From Streptomyces actuosus (lineage in GTDB: Bacteria > Actinomycetota > Actinomycetes > Streptomycetales > Streptomycetaceae): DNA of 33,461 nucleotides. The notes beneath the pieces are model-generated. The model saw nothing but the letters and a program-made list of their open reading frames with translations. It was not told the DNA's origin and searched no databases. Below, one piece after another: positions 1-8,045 of this stretch. The stretch is taken from contig NZ_JAFFZS010000053.1 in the NCBI RefSeq assembly GCF_016921115.1, positions 1-33,461 of the forward strand. The letters are read 5' to 3'. A program made the translations under genes and the position numbers. The stretch's first letter is position 1, and each line of letters begins with the position of its first letter.

Positions 1-131
1 GGCACCCCCGCCGGACCCGTCCTCATCGGCGCCGCCGAGGCCGCCGCCGGCAGGAAGCCGAGAGAGGCGGTCAGCGACAGCACGACGGGCACGGCGAGGG
101 CCAGACGGCGCCTGGAAGGCAGATGAGCCAT
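1..131 (-). CDS. N-terminus of a secreted protein (partial)
   Basis: Reading leftwards from an ATG at 131, the frame stays open to the window edge (43 codons). It begins MAHLPSRRRLALAVPVVLSL: a positively charged start (R7, R8, R9), a hydrophobic core, then an Ala-rich AAASAAP stretch that looks like a signal-peptidase I site around residues 30-34. This is a Sec or Tat type signal peptide without an obvious twin-arginine consensus. The mature protein lies outside the window, so its function cannot be assigned. The gene is divergent from the DUF485/actP pair, with about 250 bp between the two starts. Confidence 0.7.
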   Translation of the reverse strand, partial: MAHLPSRRRLALAVPVVLSLTASLGFLPAAASAAPMRTGPAGV

Positions 132-383
132 GGGGTCTCCACATCATCCGGAAACGAAACCGGCCCGTGACACAGGTGGTGCCCGGGCAGGTACATGACG
201 GGTGGTGCAGGGCGAAGCTAACCCGCGATCTCCCCTGCCAGCAATGACCTTCCTGGACCGACTTCGGAAACAGGGGCCCTCCGGTGAACCCGTTCTCGCG
301 TGGCGCCGTGACCTTGTGCAGGGAAGGCGAGGACACTCGCTCCCGCCCCCGTCGCAACCGCCCCCGCATCGCGAGGAGACTTC

Positions 384-740
384 GTGGCCACCGAGACACC
401 CCCGCCTTCGCCCACCCCAGCCCGGCTGCCGTCGGCCGAGCAGTTCACCGAGGTCCAGGAGAGCGCGGAGTTCGGTGAACTGCGCCGCTCCTACCGCTCC
501 TTCGCGTTCCCGCTCACCGTCGCCTTCATCGCCTGGTACCTGCTGTACGTCCTGCTGTCCAACTACGCCGGCGACTTCATGGGCACCCAGCTGTTCGGCA
601 ACATCAACGTGGCCCTCGTCCTCGGCCTCGCCCAGTTCCTCACCACCTTCCTCATCGCCTGGTGGTACGCGCGGCACGCCGCCGCCGAACTCGACCCCAA
701 GGCAGAGGCCATCAAGTCCCGGATGGAGGGCGGCGCATGA
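384..740 (+). CDS. DUF485 small membrane protein, partner of acetate symporter
   Basis: 118 aa. The GTG start at 384 is chosen because GAGGAG lies at 373-378 and the protein then begins MATETPPPSPTPARLP. A proline-rich cytoplasmic N-terminus precedes a conserved block (EFGELRRSYRSFAFP, about residues 31-45) and two membrane segments (about 47-65 and 78-97). This is the DUF485 (YjcH-like) pattern. Members of the family are nearly always encoded just before an ActP-type acetate permease, and their exact role is not established. The stop codon overlaps the actP start (ATGA, 737-740), so the two are probably translationally coupled and act in the same membrane system. Confidence 0.88.
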   Translation: MATETPPPSPTPARLPSAEQFTEVQESAEFGELRRSYRSFAFPLTVAFIAWYLLYVLLSNYAGDFMGTQLFGNINVALVLGLAQFLTTFLIAWWYARHAAAELDPKAEAIKSRMEGGA

Positions 741-2356
741 GCCCCGCGATCACCCTGGCGGCCGGCGAGGCCAGTGAGCACCGGCCGCTGATCATCAGCC
801 TGTTCGCGGTGTTCGTCCTCGCGACCCTCGTCATCACCGTCTGGGCCGGCCGGCAGACCAAGGACGCCGCCGACTTCTACGCAGGCGGCCGGCAGTTCAC
901 CGGCTTCCAGAACGGCCTCGCCGTCTCCGGCGACTACATGTCCGCCGCGTCCTTCCTGGGCATCGCGGGCGCCATCGCCCTCTTCGGCTACGACGGCTTC
1001 CTGTACTCCATCGGCTTCCTGGTGGCCTGGCTGGTCGCCCTGCTGCTGGTCGCCGAGCCGCTGCGCAACTCCGGCCGCTACACCATGGGCGACGTGCTGG
1101 CCTACCGCATGCGCCAGCGGCCCGTCCGCACGGCGGCCGGCACCTCCACCATCGTCGTGTCGATCTTCTACCTGCTGGCGCAGATGGCCGGCGCCGGCGT
1201 ACTCGTCTCGCTGCTGCTCGGCATCACCAGCGACGCCGGCAAGATCGGCACCGTCGCCCTGGTCGGCGTACTGATGATCGTCTACGTCACCATCGGCGGC
1301 ATGAAGGGCACCACCTGGGTCCAGATGGTCAAGGCCGTCCTGCTCATCGCCGGCGCCGTCCTGCTGACCTTCCTGGTACTGCTGAAGTTCGACTTCAACA
1401 TCTCCGAACTGCTCGGCTCGGCCGCCGACAACAGCGGCAAGGGCGCCTCCTTCCTGGAGCCCGGCCTGAAGTACGGCGCCACCGGCACCACCAAGCTGGA
1501 CTTCATCTCCCTGGGCATCGCCCTCGTCCTGGGCACCGCGGGTCTGCCGCACATCCTCATCCGCTTCTACACCGTGCCCACCGCCAAGGCCGCCCGGAAG
1601 TCCGTCATCTGGGCCATCGGCCTGATCGGCGCGTTCTACCTGATGACCCTCGCCCTCGGCTTCGGCGCCGCCGCGCTGATCAAGCCGGACGAGATCATCG
1701 CCTCCAACAAGGCCGGCAACACCGCGGCACCCCTGCTCGCCCTCCACCTCGGCGGCGTCGACTCCACCTCGGGAGCCGTCCTGCTCGCGACGATCTCCGC
1801 CGTCGCCTTCGCCACGATCCTCGCCGTCGTCGCCGGCCTCACCCTCGCCTCCTCGTCGTCCTTCGCCCACGACATCTACGCCAACGTCATCAAGAAGGGC
1901 GGAGCCACCGAGAAGCAGGAGGTGCGCGCGGCCCGCTGGGCAACCGTCGGCATCGGCGCGGTCTCCATCGTCCTCGGTGCTCTCGCCCGCGACCTGAACG
2001 TCGCCGGACTGGTCGCCCTCGCCTTCGCGGTGGCCGCCTCCGCAAATCTGCCGACGCTCGTCTACAGCCTGTTCTGGAAGCGGTTCACCACCTCCGGAGC
2101 CCTGTGGTCGATCTACAGCGGCCTCGTCACCGCGGTCGGACTGGTGCTCTTCTCCCCCGTGGTGTCGGGCAAGCCGACCTCGATGTTCCCCGACGTCGAC
2201 TTCCACTGGTTCCCGCTGAGCAACCCCGGCATCATCTCCATCCCCGTCGGCTTCCTGATGGGCGTCGTCGGCACCTACCTGTCCAAGGAGGAGCCGGACA
2301 CCGCCAAGTACGCCGAGCTGGAGGTCCGCTCCCTGACCGGCACCGGAGCCCACTGA
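737..2356 (+). CDS. actP: Cation/acetate symporter (sodium:solute symporter family)
   Basis: 539 aa starting at the ATG that overlaps the DUF485 stop. About 13 hydrophobic segments span the length. The early sequence ADFYAGGRQFTGFQNGLAVSG, followed by DYMSAASFLGIAGAIALFGYDG (about residues 48-88), is the hallmark of ActP/SSS permeases, which take up acetate and related short carboxylates with Na+ or H+. Length and motif order match the family. It is encoded directly after DUF485, as in other ActP loci, so the pair probably scavenges acetate or propionate. Exact substrate and coupling ion are inferred. No convincing terminator follows immediately; the strong hairpin at 2565-2608 lies about 200 bp downstream. 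Confidence 0.9.
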   Translation: MSPAITLAAGEASEHRPLIISLFAVFVLATLVITVWAGRQTKDAADFYAGGRQFTGFQNGLAVSGDYMSAASFLGIAGAIALFGYDGFLYSIGFLVAWLVALLLVAEPLRNSGRYTMGDVLAYRMRQRPVRTAAGTSTIVVSIFYLLAQMAGAGVLVSLLLGITSDAGKIGTVALVGVLMIVYVTIGGMKGTTWVQMVKAVLLIAGAVLLTFLVLLKFDFNISELLGSAADNSGKGASFLEPGLKYGATGTTKLDFISLGIALVLGTAGLPHILIRFYTVPTAKAARKSVIWAIGLIGAFYLMTLALGFGAAALIKPDEIIASNKAGNTAAPLLALHLGGVDSTSGAVLLATISAVAFATILAVVAGLTLASSSSFAHDIYANVIKKGGATEKQEVRAARWATVGIGAVSIVLGALARDLNVAGLVALAFAVAASANLPTLVYSLFWKRFTTSGALWSIYSGLVTAVGLVLFSPVVSGKPTSMFPDVDFHWFPLSNPGIISIPVGFLMGVVGTYLSKEEPDTAKYAELEVRSLTGTGAH

Positions 2357-2564
2357 GCCGCGGTACGACGTCCGTCGACCGCAGCGCCGTCCGGCCGGCC
2401 GCGCAGCTCCCCGCGCCCCTACCGGGGCGCTGCCGAACCTCGGTCCGCATCGCCCGACCTGCCCGGGGACCGTCCCGCGAGCAGGGCCTCCATCCCGCGG
2501 GACGGGAGGGACATCCGCGGCACACCCCGCGGCAGCCGGCTCCTGGTCGGATCACCCCGCACCC

Positions 2565-2608
2565 GGGACGCGGCCGTGTCGTAGCTCCCTACGACACGGC
2601 CGCGTCCC
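2565..2608 (+). terminator. Perfect 20-bp hairpin before moaA
   Basis: Left arm 2565-2584 and right arm 2589-2608 are exact reverse complements with a 4-nt loop (CTCC). There is no U-run after it, which is common for Streptomyces terminators. It sits in the 361-bp gap between actP and moaA, 109 bp before the moaA start. A second short stem (CCCAC 2606-2610 / GTGGG 2614-2618) overlaps its right arm, so alternative folding is possible. It most simply ends the actP transcript. A role in the moaA leader is possible if transcription starts upstream. I see no other gene in 2357-2717. Confidence 0.6.
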
Positions 2609-2717
2609 ACGTCGTGGGATCGGGTCTGCTCCGATGTCGGCCCTCTCGCGTAGGCTCGCAGGTGTCGGATGCCGGAACACGGGCGATCCACGAACCGCGA
2701 CGAGGGAGGGGGCCCAC

Positions 2718-3707
2718 GTGCTCATCGACACCTACGGCCGCGTGGCCACCGACCTGAGGGTCTCGCTGACCGACCGGTGCAACCTGCGCTGCACCTACTG
2801 CATGCCCGAGGAGGGCCTGCAGTGGCTGGCCAAACCCGACCTGCTCACGGACGACGAGATCGTCCGGCTCGTCGGCATCGCCGTGCGCACGCTCGGCATC
2901 ACGGAGGTCCGCTTCACCGGAGGCGAGCCCCTGCTGCGCCCCGGCCTGGTCGGCATCGTCGAGCGGGTCGCCGCCCTCGACCCCCGGCCCCAGACGTCGC
3001 TGACCACCAACGGGATCGGACTGCGTCGCACGGCGGCGGCCCTGAAGGCCGCCGGCCTGGACCGGGTCAACGTCTCCCTCGACACGCTCCGCCCGGACGT
3101 CTTCAAGACCCTGACCCGCCGCAACCGCCACCAGGACGTCCTCGACGGCCTCCACGCCGCCCGCGAGGCCGGCCTGAACCCGGTGAAGGTCAACTCCGTC
3201 CTGATGCCCGGGCTCAACGAGGACGAGGCCCCCGACCTCCTGGCCTGGGCCGTCGAACACGACTACGAGCTGCGGTTCATCGAGCAGATGCCCCTCGACG
3301 CCCAGCACGGTTGGAAGCGCGACGGCATGATCACCGCCGGAGACATCCTCGCCCGCCTGCGCACCCGCTTCGAGCTGACGCCCGAAGGCGAGGAGAAGCG
3401 CGGCTCGGCGCCCGCCGAGCGCTGGCTGGTCGACGGCGGCCCGCACGTGGTCGGCGTCATCGCCTCCGTCACCCGCCCCTTCTGCGCGGCCTGCGACCGC
3501 ACCCGCCTGACGGCCGACGGGCAGATAAGGACCTGCCTGTTCGCCACCGAGGAGACCGACCTGCGCGCCGCGCTGCGCTCCGGCGCCCCCGACGAGGAGA
3601 TCGCCCGCATCTGGCGGGTGGCCATGGGAGGGAAGAAGGCGGGCGCGGGCCTGGACGACCCGACCTTCGTTCAGCCCGAGCGGCCGATGTCGGCGATCGG
3701 CGGGTGA
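2718..3707 (+). CDS. moaA: GTP 3',8-cyclase (molybdenum cofactor biosynthesis protein A)
   Basis: 329 aa from a GTG at 2718 that follows a purine-rich GAGGGAGGGGG Shine-Dalgarno at 2702-2712. The open frame extends further upstream, but the conserved protein starts LIDTYGRVATDLRVSLTDRC. The radical-SAM cluster is C21-x3-C25-x2-C28. The second [4Fe-4S] cluster is C256-x2-C259-x13-C273 within the RPFCAACDRTRL block, and the protein ends in the Gly-Gly tail required in MoaA. It catalyses the first step of molybdopterin synthesis, converting GTP to the 3',8-cyclo intermediate used by MoaC. No other moa gene is adjacent, so it stands as a single gene. It converges on the 72-aa gene at 3781. Confidence 0.95.
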   Translation: MLIDTYGRVATDLRVSLTDRCNLRCTYCMPEEGLQWLAKPDLLTDDEIVRLVGIAVRTLGITEVRFTGGEPLLRPGLVGIVERVAALDPRPQTSLTTNGIGLRRTAAALKAAGLDRVNVSLDTLRPDVFKTLTRRNRHQDVLDGLHAAREAGLNPVKVNSVLMPGLNEDEAPDLLAWAVEHDYELRFIEQMPLDAQHGWKRDGMITAGDILARLRTRFELTPEGEEKRGSAPAERWLVDGGPHVVGVIASVTRPFCAACDRTRLTADGQIRTCLFATEETDLRAALRSGAPDEEIARIWRVAMGGKKAGAGLDDPTFVQPERPMSAIGG

Positions 3708-3780
3708 ACGGCCCGCGCCGCGGCCCCCGGGCAGCGGCGCACGCCCGCCGCGACCGCGCGCGGCACCCCGCGGAACCGGC

Positions 3781-3999
3781 TCAGTGCCCCTGCCGGACGT
3801 CCCAGTCCTCCAGCGTGACGACGTCCTTCAGGAATCCGCGCACCCCCAGGAACTGCGCGAGATGCTCGCGGTGCTCCTCGCACGCCAGCCACGTCTTGCG
3901 CCGCTCCGGCGCGTGGAGCTTGGGGTTGTTCCACGCCAGCACCCACACCGCGTCGGCACGGCAGCCCTTGGCGGAACACATCGGGATCTCGTCGGTCAC
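3781..3999 (-). CDS. Small Cys-rich conserved protein, possibly metal-binding
   Basis: 72 aa starting at GTG 3999 (VTDEIPMCSAKGCRADAVWV), with only a weak purine stretch before it. Cysteines and histidines form C8-x4-C13 and C40-x2-H43 (in WLACEEHREHL), a zinc-ribbon-like arrangement, with conserved aromatic residues (VWVLAWNNPKLH). I recognise it as a small protein conserved across Streptomyces. I recall homologues sometimes labelled acetone carboxylase in databases, but at 72 aa it cannot be that enzyme and I give no function. The stop is 73 bp from the moaA stop, convergent. The 191-bp upstream gap holds an AT-rich patch with a direct repeat at 4158-4175. Confidence 0.72.
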   Translation of the reverse strand: MTDEIPMCSAKGCRADAVWVLAWNNPKLHAPERRKTWLACEEHREHLAQFLGVRGFLKDVVTLEDWDVRQGH

Positions 4000-4157
4000 A
4001 GGTCCGTCTCGCAGAAAAAGGGCGCACACAAGGCGACGCCGAGCAGCCACGGGGGGAGCTGCCCGGCGTCGGTCCGTCGCTCCGACGGGGGATGCGGAGC
4101 GCGTACGAAGTATGTCACGAGCACACCACCGCAGGGCAGCCGAACAGCATGATTGAT

Positions 4158-4175
4158 TTGAGCTTTTCTTGAGCT
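4158..4175. promoter_or_regulatory. Direct heptamer repeat TTGAGCT, 11-bp period
   Basis: TTGAGCT occurs at 4158-4164 and again at 4169-4175, exactly 11 bp apart, inside one of the few AT-rich patches of the window (4148-4170). It lies 159-176 bp upstream of the 72-aa gene on the minus strand, just past the end of the DUF3099 gene. Heptamer repeats on one helix face are the known target form of SARP and OmpR-type regulators in Streptomyces. Assigning this site to such a factor is inference. Confidence 0.35.
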
Positions 4176-4190
4176 GGACGCACAGCCCGC

Positions 4191-4568
4191 TCATGGCCGA
4201 CGTTCGGGCGGCTCCTCGCTGTCGTCCTCCGGACGGGATTCCGCGAACCGTTCCTCTCCCGGAGTCGAGGCGATCACCGGCCGCGTCGGACCGGCCACGA
4301 ACGTCGAGGGAAGCGACGGCGCGTTCTCCCGGCCGGCATTGGCGATCACCACGGCGATGTACGGCAGCACAGCGCCCAGCACCAGCGCCACGATCGCGAC
4401 GTGCCGCTCCACGTTCCACAGGGTCGCCGCGAGGATCACCGACACCGTGCGGATCGTCATGGAGATGACGTACCGCCGCTGCCGGCCGCGCACGTCCTCC
4501 TGCAGACCCGTCCGGGCCCCCGTGATCCGGAACACCTCGGTGTTGCCGCCGCCGTGCAGCTTCCGCAT
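4191..4568 (-). CDS. DUF3099 family membrane protein
   Basis: 125 aa from ATG 4568 (MRKLHGGGNTEVFRITGART). The conserved block VFRITGARTGLQEDVRGRQRRYV (about residues 12-33) is followed by two membrane segments (about 33-51 and 57-77, ending VVIANAGREN), then a charged acidic tail ending EEPPERRP. This matches the DUF3099 family of actinobacterial membrane proteins, whose role is unknown. The Shine-Dalgarno is weak (GGTGGA about 6 nt upstream). It is transcribed divergently from the GlsB/YeaQ gene, with 246 bp between starts holding two inverted repeats. Confidence 0.8.
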   Translation of the reverse strand: MRKLHGGGNTEVFRITGARTGLQEDVRGRQRRYVISMTIRTVSVILAATLWNVERHVAIVALVLGAVLPYIAVVIANAGRENAPSLPSTFVAGPTRPVIASTPGEERFAESRPEDDSEEPPERRP

Positions 4569-4680
4569 CACATTCCACCATCCGCCCGCATCGGACTGTG
4601 CCCCGCTCGTACCCGTCCGCAGTCGGCCGAAAGGCGCCTGCACCGGACATCTCCACGGTACGCCGCAGCTCCGCCGCCTT

Positions 4681-4736
4681 GGAGACCGGGTCTCCGCCCG
4701 CCCGGGCGAACGGTCCACCGCCGTACCACGTACGGC
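4681..4736. promoter_or_regulatory. Two inverted repeats in a divergent promoter region
   Basis: GGAGACC-G-GGTCTCC (4681-4695) and GCCGTAC-CAC-GTACGGC (4720-4736) are both perfect. They lie between the starts of the divergent DUF3099 (4568) and GlsB/YeaQ (4815) genes. Each could bind a dimeric regulator. A further half site CCGTAC recurs near 4793-4802, just before the GlsB/YeaQ Shine-Dalgarno. Regulatory role is inferred from position and symmetry only. Confidence 0.35.
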
Positions 4737-4814
4737 CCCACCCGGCAGGCGCCGTACCGCCCTCGGACCGACACTCGTCACAGGTCCCGCGTCGTGCCGT
4801 ACGAGGAGGCAGCC

Positions 4815-5093
4815 ATGGGCTGGTTGTGGGCCGTCGTCGTCGGGTTCGTGCTGGGCGTCGTTGCCAAGATGATCATCCCGGGCAAGCAGCACAGCCCTCT
4901 GTGGCTGACCACGATCTTCGGCATGCTGGGGGCCGTCGTCGGCAACGCGGTCGCCCGCGGGCTGGGCGTCGCCGCCACCCGCGGCATCGACTGGAGCCGG
5001 CACTTCTTCCAGCTGGTCGCCGCGATCATCATCGTCTACCTGGGCGACATGATCTACACGGCGACCCTGGGCAGACGCAAGCAGCAGGCCTGA
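4815..5093 (+). CDS. GlsB/YeaQ/YmgE family stress-response membrane protein
   Basis: 92 aa. The ATG at 4815 has a strong GAGGAGG at 4803-4809. The sequence opens MGWLWAVVVGFVLGVVAKMI and contains the PGKQ loop and the GxLGAVVGN segment typical of transglycosylase-associated (YeaQ/GlsB) proteins, with three membrane helices (about 2-20, 31-50 and 62-80). Despite the old family name, members are not known to be transglycosylases; they are small membrane proteins linked to general stress. It is a single gene ending at a strong hairpin shared with the convergent tyrS. Confidence 0.83.
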   Translation: MGWLWAVVVGFVLGVVAKMIIPGKQHSPLWLTTIFGMLGAVVGNAVARGLGVAATRGIDWSRHFFQLVAAIIIVYLGDMIYTATLGRRKQQA

Positions 5094-5111
5094 GCGGCGC
5101 AGCACCCGCGC

Positions 5112-5148
5112 CGAAGGGGCGGTCCCCGCACGGGGAACCGCCCCTTCG
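5112..5148. terminator. Bidirectional hairpin between GlsB/YeaQ gene and tyrS
   Basis: Left arm 5112-5128 pairs with 5131-5148 with a single bulged base and a 2-nt loop (CA). It lies 18 bp after the GlsB/YeaQ stop and 41 bp beyond the tyrS stop. GC-rich with CGAAGGGG/CCCCTTCG at the base, and no U-tract. Confidence 0.78.
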
Positions 5149-5189
5149 ACCGTGCATCCCGGGGCGAGCCGCCCCGTGTCCGCCGCGCG

Positions 5190-6458
5190 TCAGCCGTCGA
5201 CGACCTCGACGGCGGCCAGGTTCTTCTTGCCGCGGCGCAGCACCAGCCAGCGCCCGTGCAGCAGGTCCTCCTCGGCCCAGACGGCGTCCTCGGCGGTCAC
5301 CTTCGTGTTGTTCACGTAGGCGCCGCCCTCCTTGACCGTCCGGCGGCCGGCCGACTTGCTGGGCACCAGGCCCACCTCGGCGAGCAGGTCCACCACCTGC
5401 GCGGGCCCGGTGACCCGGACGTGCGGCACCTCCGACAGGGCCGCCGACAGGGTCGGCTCGTCCAGCTCGGACAGCTCGCCCTGGCCGAAGAGGGCCCGGG
5501 ACGCGGCGATCACAGCGGCCGTCTGGTCGGCGCCGTGCACCAGCGTCGTCAGCTCCTCCGCCAGTGCGCGCTGGGCCGCACGGGCCTGGGGCCGCTCCTT
5601 GGTCTGCCGCTCCAGCTCCTCCAGTTCCGCGCGGGACCTGAAGGACAGGATCCGCATGTACCGCGAGATGTCCCGGTCGTCCACGTTCAGCCAGAACTGG
5701 TAGAACGCGTACGGCGTCGTCATCTCCGGGTCGAGCCACACGGCCCCGCCCTCGGTCTTGCCGAACTTGGTGCCGTCCGCCTTGGTCATCAGCGGCGTCG
5801 CCAGCGCGTGGACGGCGGCGTGCGGTTCCAGCCGGTGGATCAGGTCCAGGCCCGCCGTCAGGTTGCCCCACTGGTCGCTGCCGCCCTGCTGGAGCGTGCA
5901 GCCGTACCGCCGGTACAGCTGCAGGAAGTCCATGCCCTGCAGGATCTGGTAGCTGAACTCCGTGTAGCTGATGCCCTGGTCGGACTCCAGTCGCCGCGCG
6001 ACCGAGTCCTTGGTCAGCATCTTGTTGACGCGGAAGTGCTTGCCGATGTCCCGCAGGAACTCGATCGCCGACAGGCCCTGCGTCCAGTCGAGGTTGTTCA
6101 CCATCACGGCCGCGTTCTCGCCCTCGAAGGACAGGAACGGTTCGATCTGGCGGCGCAGCTTCTCGACCCAGCCGGCGACCGTGTCCGGGTCGTTCAGGGT
6201 GCGCTCCGCGGTCGGGCGCGGGTCGCCGATCAGGCCCGTGGCCCCGCCGACCAGCGCCAGCGGCCGGTGGCCGGCCTGCTGGAGCCGGGCGACGGTGAGC
6301 ACCTGTACCAGGTGCCCCACGTGCAGGGACGGCGCGGTCGGGTCGAAGCCGCAATAGAACGTGACGGGACCGTCCGCGAGCGCCTTGCGCAAGGCGTCCT
6401 CGTCGGTGGACAGGGCGAACAGGCCCCGCCACTTCAACTCGTCGACGATGTCCGTCAC
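5190..6458 (-). CDS. tyrS: Tyrosyl-tRNA synthetase
   Basis: 422 aa from a GTG at 6458 preceded by AAGGAGA. Class I catalytic domain: the HIGH-type motif is H46-V-G-H49 (in PSLHVGH), the tyrosine-recognition segment SYQILQGMDF falls at 169-178 with GSDQWGN at 193-199, and the KMSKS-type loop is KFGKT at 231-235. A C-terminal S4 RNA-binding domain (about 355-422, VDLLAEVGLVPSKSAGRR) completes the standard bacterial TyrRS. It charges tRNA-Tyr with tyrosine in the cytoplasm. The 192-bp upstream gap shows no T-box sequence that I can recognise. It may be its own transcript or follow the protease pair. Confidence 0.97.
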   Translation of the reverse strand: MTDIVDELKWRGLFALSTDEDALRKALADGPVTFYCGFDPTAPSLHVGHLVQVLTVARLQQAGHRPLALVGGATGLIGDPRPTAERTLNDPDTVAGWVEKLRRQIEPFLSFEGENAAVMVNNLDWTQGLSAIEFLRDIGKHFRVNKMLTKDSVARRLESDQGISYTEFSYQILQGMDFLQLYRRYGCTLQQGGSDQWGNLTAGLDLIHRLEPHAAVHALATPLMTKADGTKFGKTEGGAVWLDPEMTTPYAFYQFWLNVDDRDISRYMRILSFRSRAELEELERQTKERPQARAAQRALAEELTTLVHGADQTAAVIAASRALFGQGELSELDEPTLSAALSEVPHVRVTGPAQVVDLLAEVGLVPSKSAGRRTVKEGGAYVNNTKVTAEDAVWAEEDLLHGRWLVLRRGKKNLAAVEVVDG

Positions 6459-6650
6459 GGTCGTATGTCTCCTTCAGAGATGCGAACGGGTTCCCCAAGT
6501 CTAAGCAGGTCGGCCGAGGGCCCGCTGCGGGTCGGCGGCACCGTCGAAAGGGCCCGGGAACCGCGCGACCGGACACGACGGCGCCGCGGACGACCGGCGG
6601 CGCGTCGCGGCACCTCCAGCGGACCGTCCGGTGGTGCGGCCCGGGGCGGC

Positions 6651-8045
6651 TCAGACGCCCTGGCTGACCGAACTCATGTTGAACTCGGGCACCCGGAGCG
6701 CCGGCATCGCCGCCCGGGTGAACCAGTCGCTCCACTCGCGCGGCAGCGTCTTCTCCGTGCGCCCGGCCTCGGTGGCCCGCCCCAGCAGGCCGACCGGTGA
6801 CTCGTTGAACCGGAAGTTGTTCACCGCGCCGGTCACCTCGCCGTTCTCCACCAGGTACACCCCGTCCCGGGTCAGGCCGGTGAGGAGCAGGGTCGCCGGA
6901 TCGACCTCGCGGATGTACCACAGGCAGGTCAGCAGCAGCCCCCGCTCGGTGCCCGCGACCATCTCCTCCAGGGAGCGGTCGTCGCCGCCGTCCAGGATCA
7001 GGTTGCCGATCGCCGGGGCCACCGGCAGCCCCGTCAGCGACGCGCTGTGCCGGGTGGTCGTCAGCCGGTTCAGCACACCGGCGCTGATCCACTCGGTGGC
7101 CGGGGACGGCAGCCCGTTGTCGAACACCGACTGGTCCCCGCCGGAGGAGTGCGCGATCACGAACGGCGGGCACTCCAGGCCCGGCTCGTCCGGGTCGCTG
7201 CGCAGGGTCAGCGGAAGCTCGGAGAGCCTCTCGCCGACGCGGGTGCCGCCGCCCGGCCGGGAGAACACCGTCCGCCCCTCGGCCGCGTCCCGGCCCGACG
7301 CCGACCACAACTGGTAGATCAGCAGGTCCGCGACCGCGGTCGGCGGCAGCAGAGTCTCGTACCGTCCCGCGGGCAGGTCGACGCGCCGCTGAGCCCAGCC
7401 GAGCCGTACGGCGAGCTCGGCGTCGAGCTCTGCCGGGTCCACGTCCTTGAAGTCCCGCGTGGAACGGCCCGCCCACGCCGAGCGCGACCGGTCGGGCGAC
7501 TTGGCGTTGAGCTCCAACGTGCCGCTGGGCTGGTCGTGGCGCAGCCGCAGGCCCGTCGAGGTGCCGAGGTAGGTCGACACCAGCTCGTGGTTGGCGAAGC
7601 CGTACAGCTCCCGGCCGCCGGCACGCGCGCGGGCGAAGGCCTCGCCGAGCGCCGGCGCGAAGTCGGTGAAGACGGCGGAGGAGGTCTCCGCGGGGGCCTC
7701 CGTGAAGTCCGGCGCGGCCGGTGTACCGGTGACCAGCGGCTGCGCGTCCTCAGCGGGACCGGCGGCGCGCGCGGCGGCCTCGGCGGCGCGCACCAGGGGC
7801 TCCAGCTCGTCCGCGGTCACGGCGGACCGGGAGACCACCCCGGAGGCGGTGCCCCTGCCGCCGTCGACGGTCGCGATCACGGTGAGCGTGCGCCCGCGGG
7901 TGACCCCGTTGGTGGTCAGCGCGTTGCCCGCCCACCGCAGGTTGGCGGTGGAGTGCTCGTCGGCGATCACGACGCAGCCGTCGGCGGTGGACAGCTCCAG
8001 GGTCCGCTCGACGATCTCGTGCGGCTTGCTGGCGGGGGCGCTCAT
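6651..8045 (-). CDS. TldE/PmbA-like metalloprotease subunit
   Basis: 464 aa starting at ATG 8045, which overlaps the TldD-like stop (ATGA at 8042-8045). The C-terminal half carries the PmbA/TldE-type signatures HSSGGDQSVFDNGLPSP and the Gly-rich GNLILDGGDDRSLEEM, followed by TCLWYIREVDPATLLLTGLTRDGVYLVENGE. In characterised TldD/TldE heterodimers the TldE subunit lacks the zinc-binding motif and completes the cavity; none is visible here. Known substrates include microcins and CcdA antitoxin in E. coli, and many systems clip leader peptides. No peptide precursor gene is adjacent, so the native substrate is unknown. Confidence 0.87.
   Translation of the reverse strand: MSAPASKPHEIVERTLELSTADGCVVIADEHSTANLRWAGNALTTNGVTRGRTLTVIATVDGGRGTASGVVSRSAVTADELEPLVRAAEAAARAAGPAEDAQPLVTGTPAAPDFTEAPAETSSAVFTDFAPALGEAFARARAGGRELYGFANHELVSTYLGTSTGLRLRHDQPSGTLELNAKSPDRSRSAWAGRSTRDFKDVDPAELDAELAVRLGWAQRRVDLPAGRYETLLPPTAVADLLIYQLWSASGRDAAEGRTVFSRPGGGTRVGERLSELPLTLRSDPDEPGLECPPFVIAHSSGGDQSVFDNGLPSPATEWISAGVLNRLTTTRHSASLTGLPVAPAIGNLILDGGDDRSLEEMVAGTERGLLLTCLWYIREVDPATLLLTGLTRDGVYLVENGEVTGAVNNFRFNESPVGLLGRATEAGRTEKTLPREWSDWFTRAAMPALRVPEFNMSSVSQGV

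Noticed and set aside
563..2353. Long minus-strand frame opposite actP
   Set aside because: Shadow of the GC-biased actP frame; the translation is low-complexity Gly/Asp/Glu with no family features.
6459..6650. T-box leader before tyrS
   Set aside because: No T-box sequence or specifier-loop structure seen, and the gap is short.
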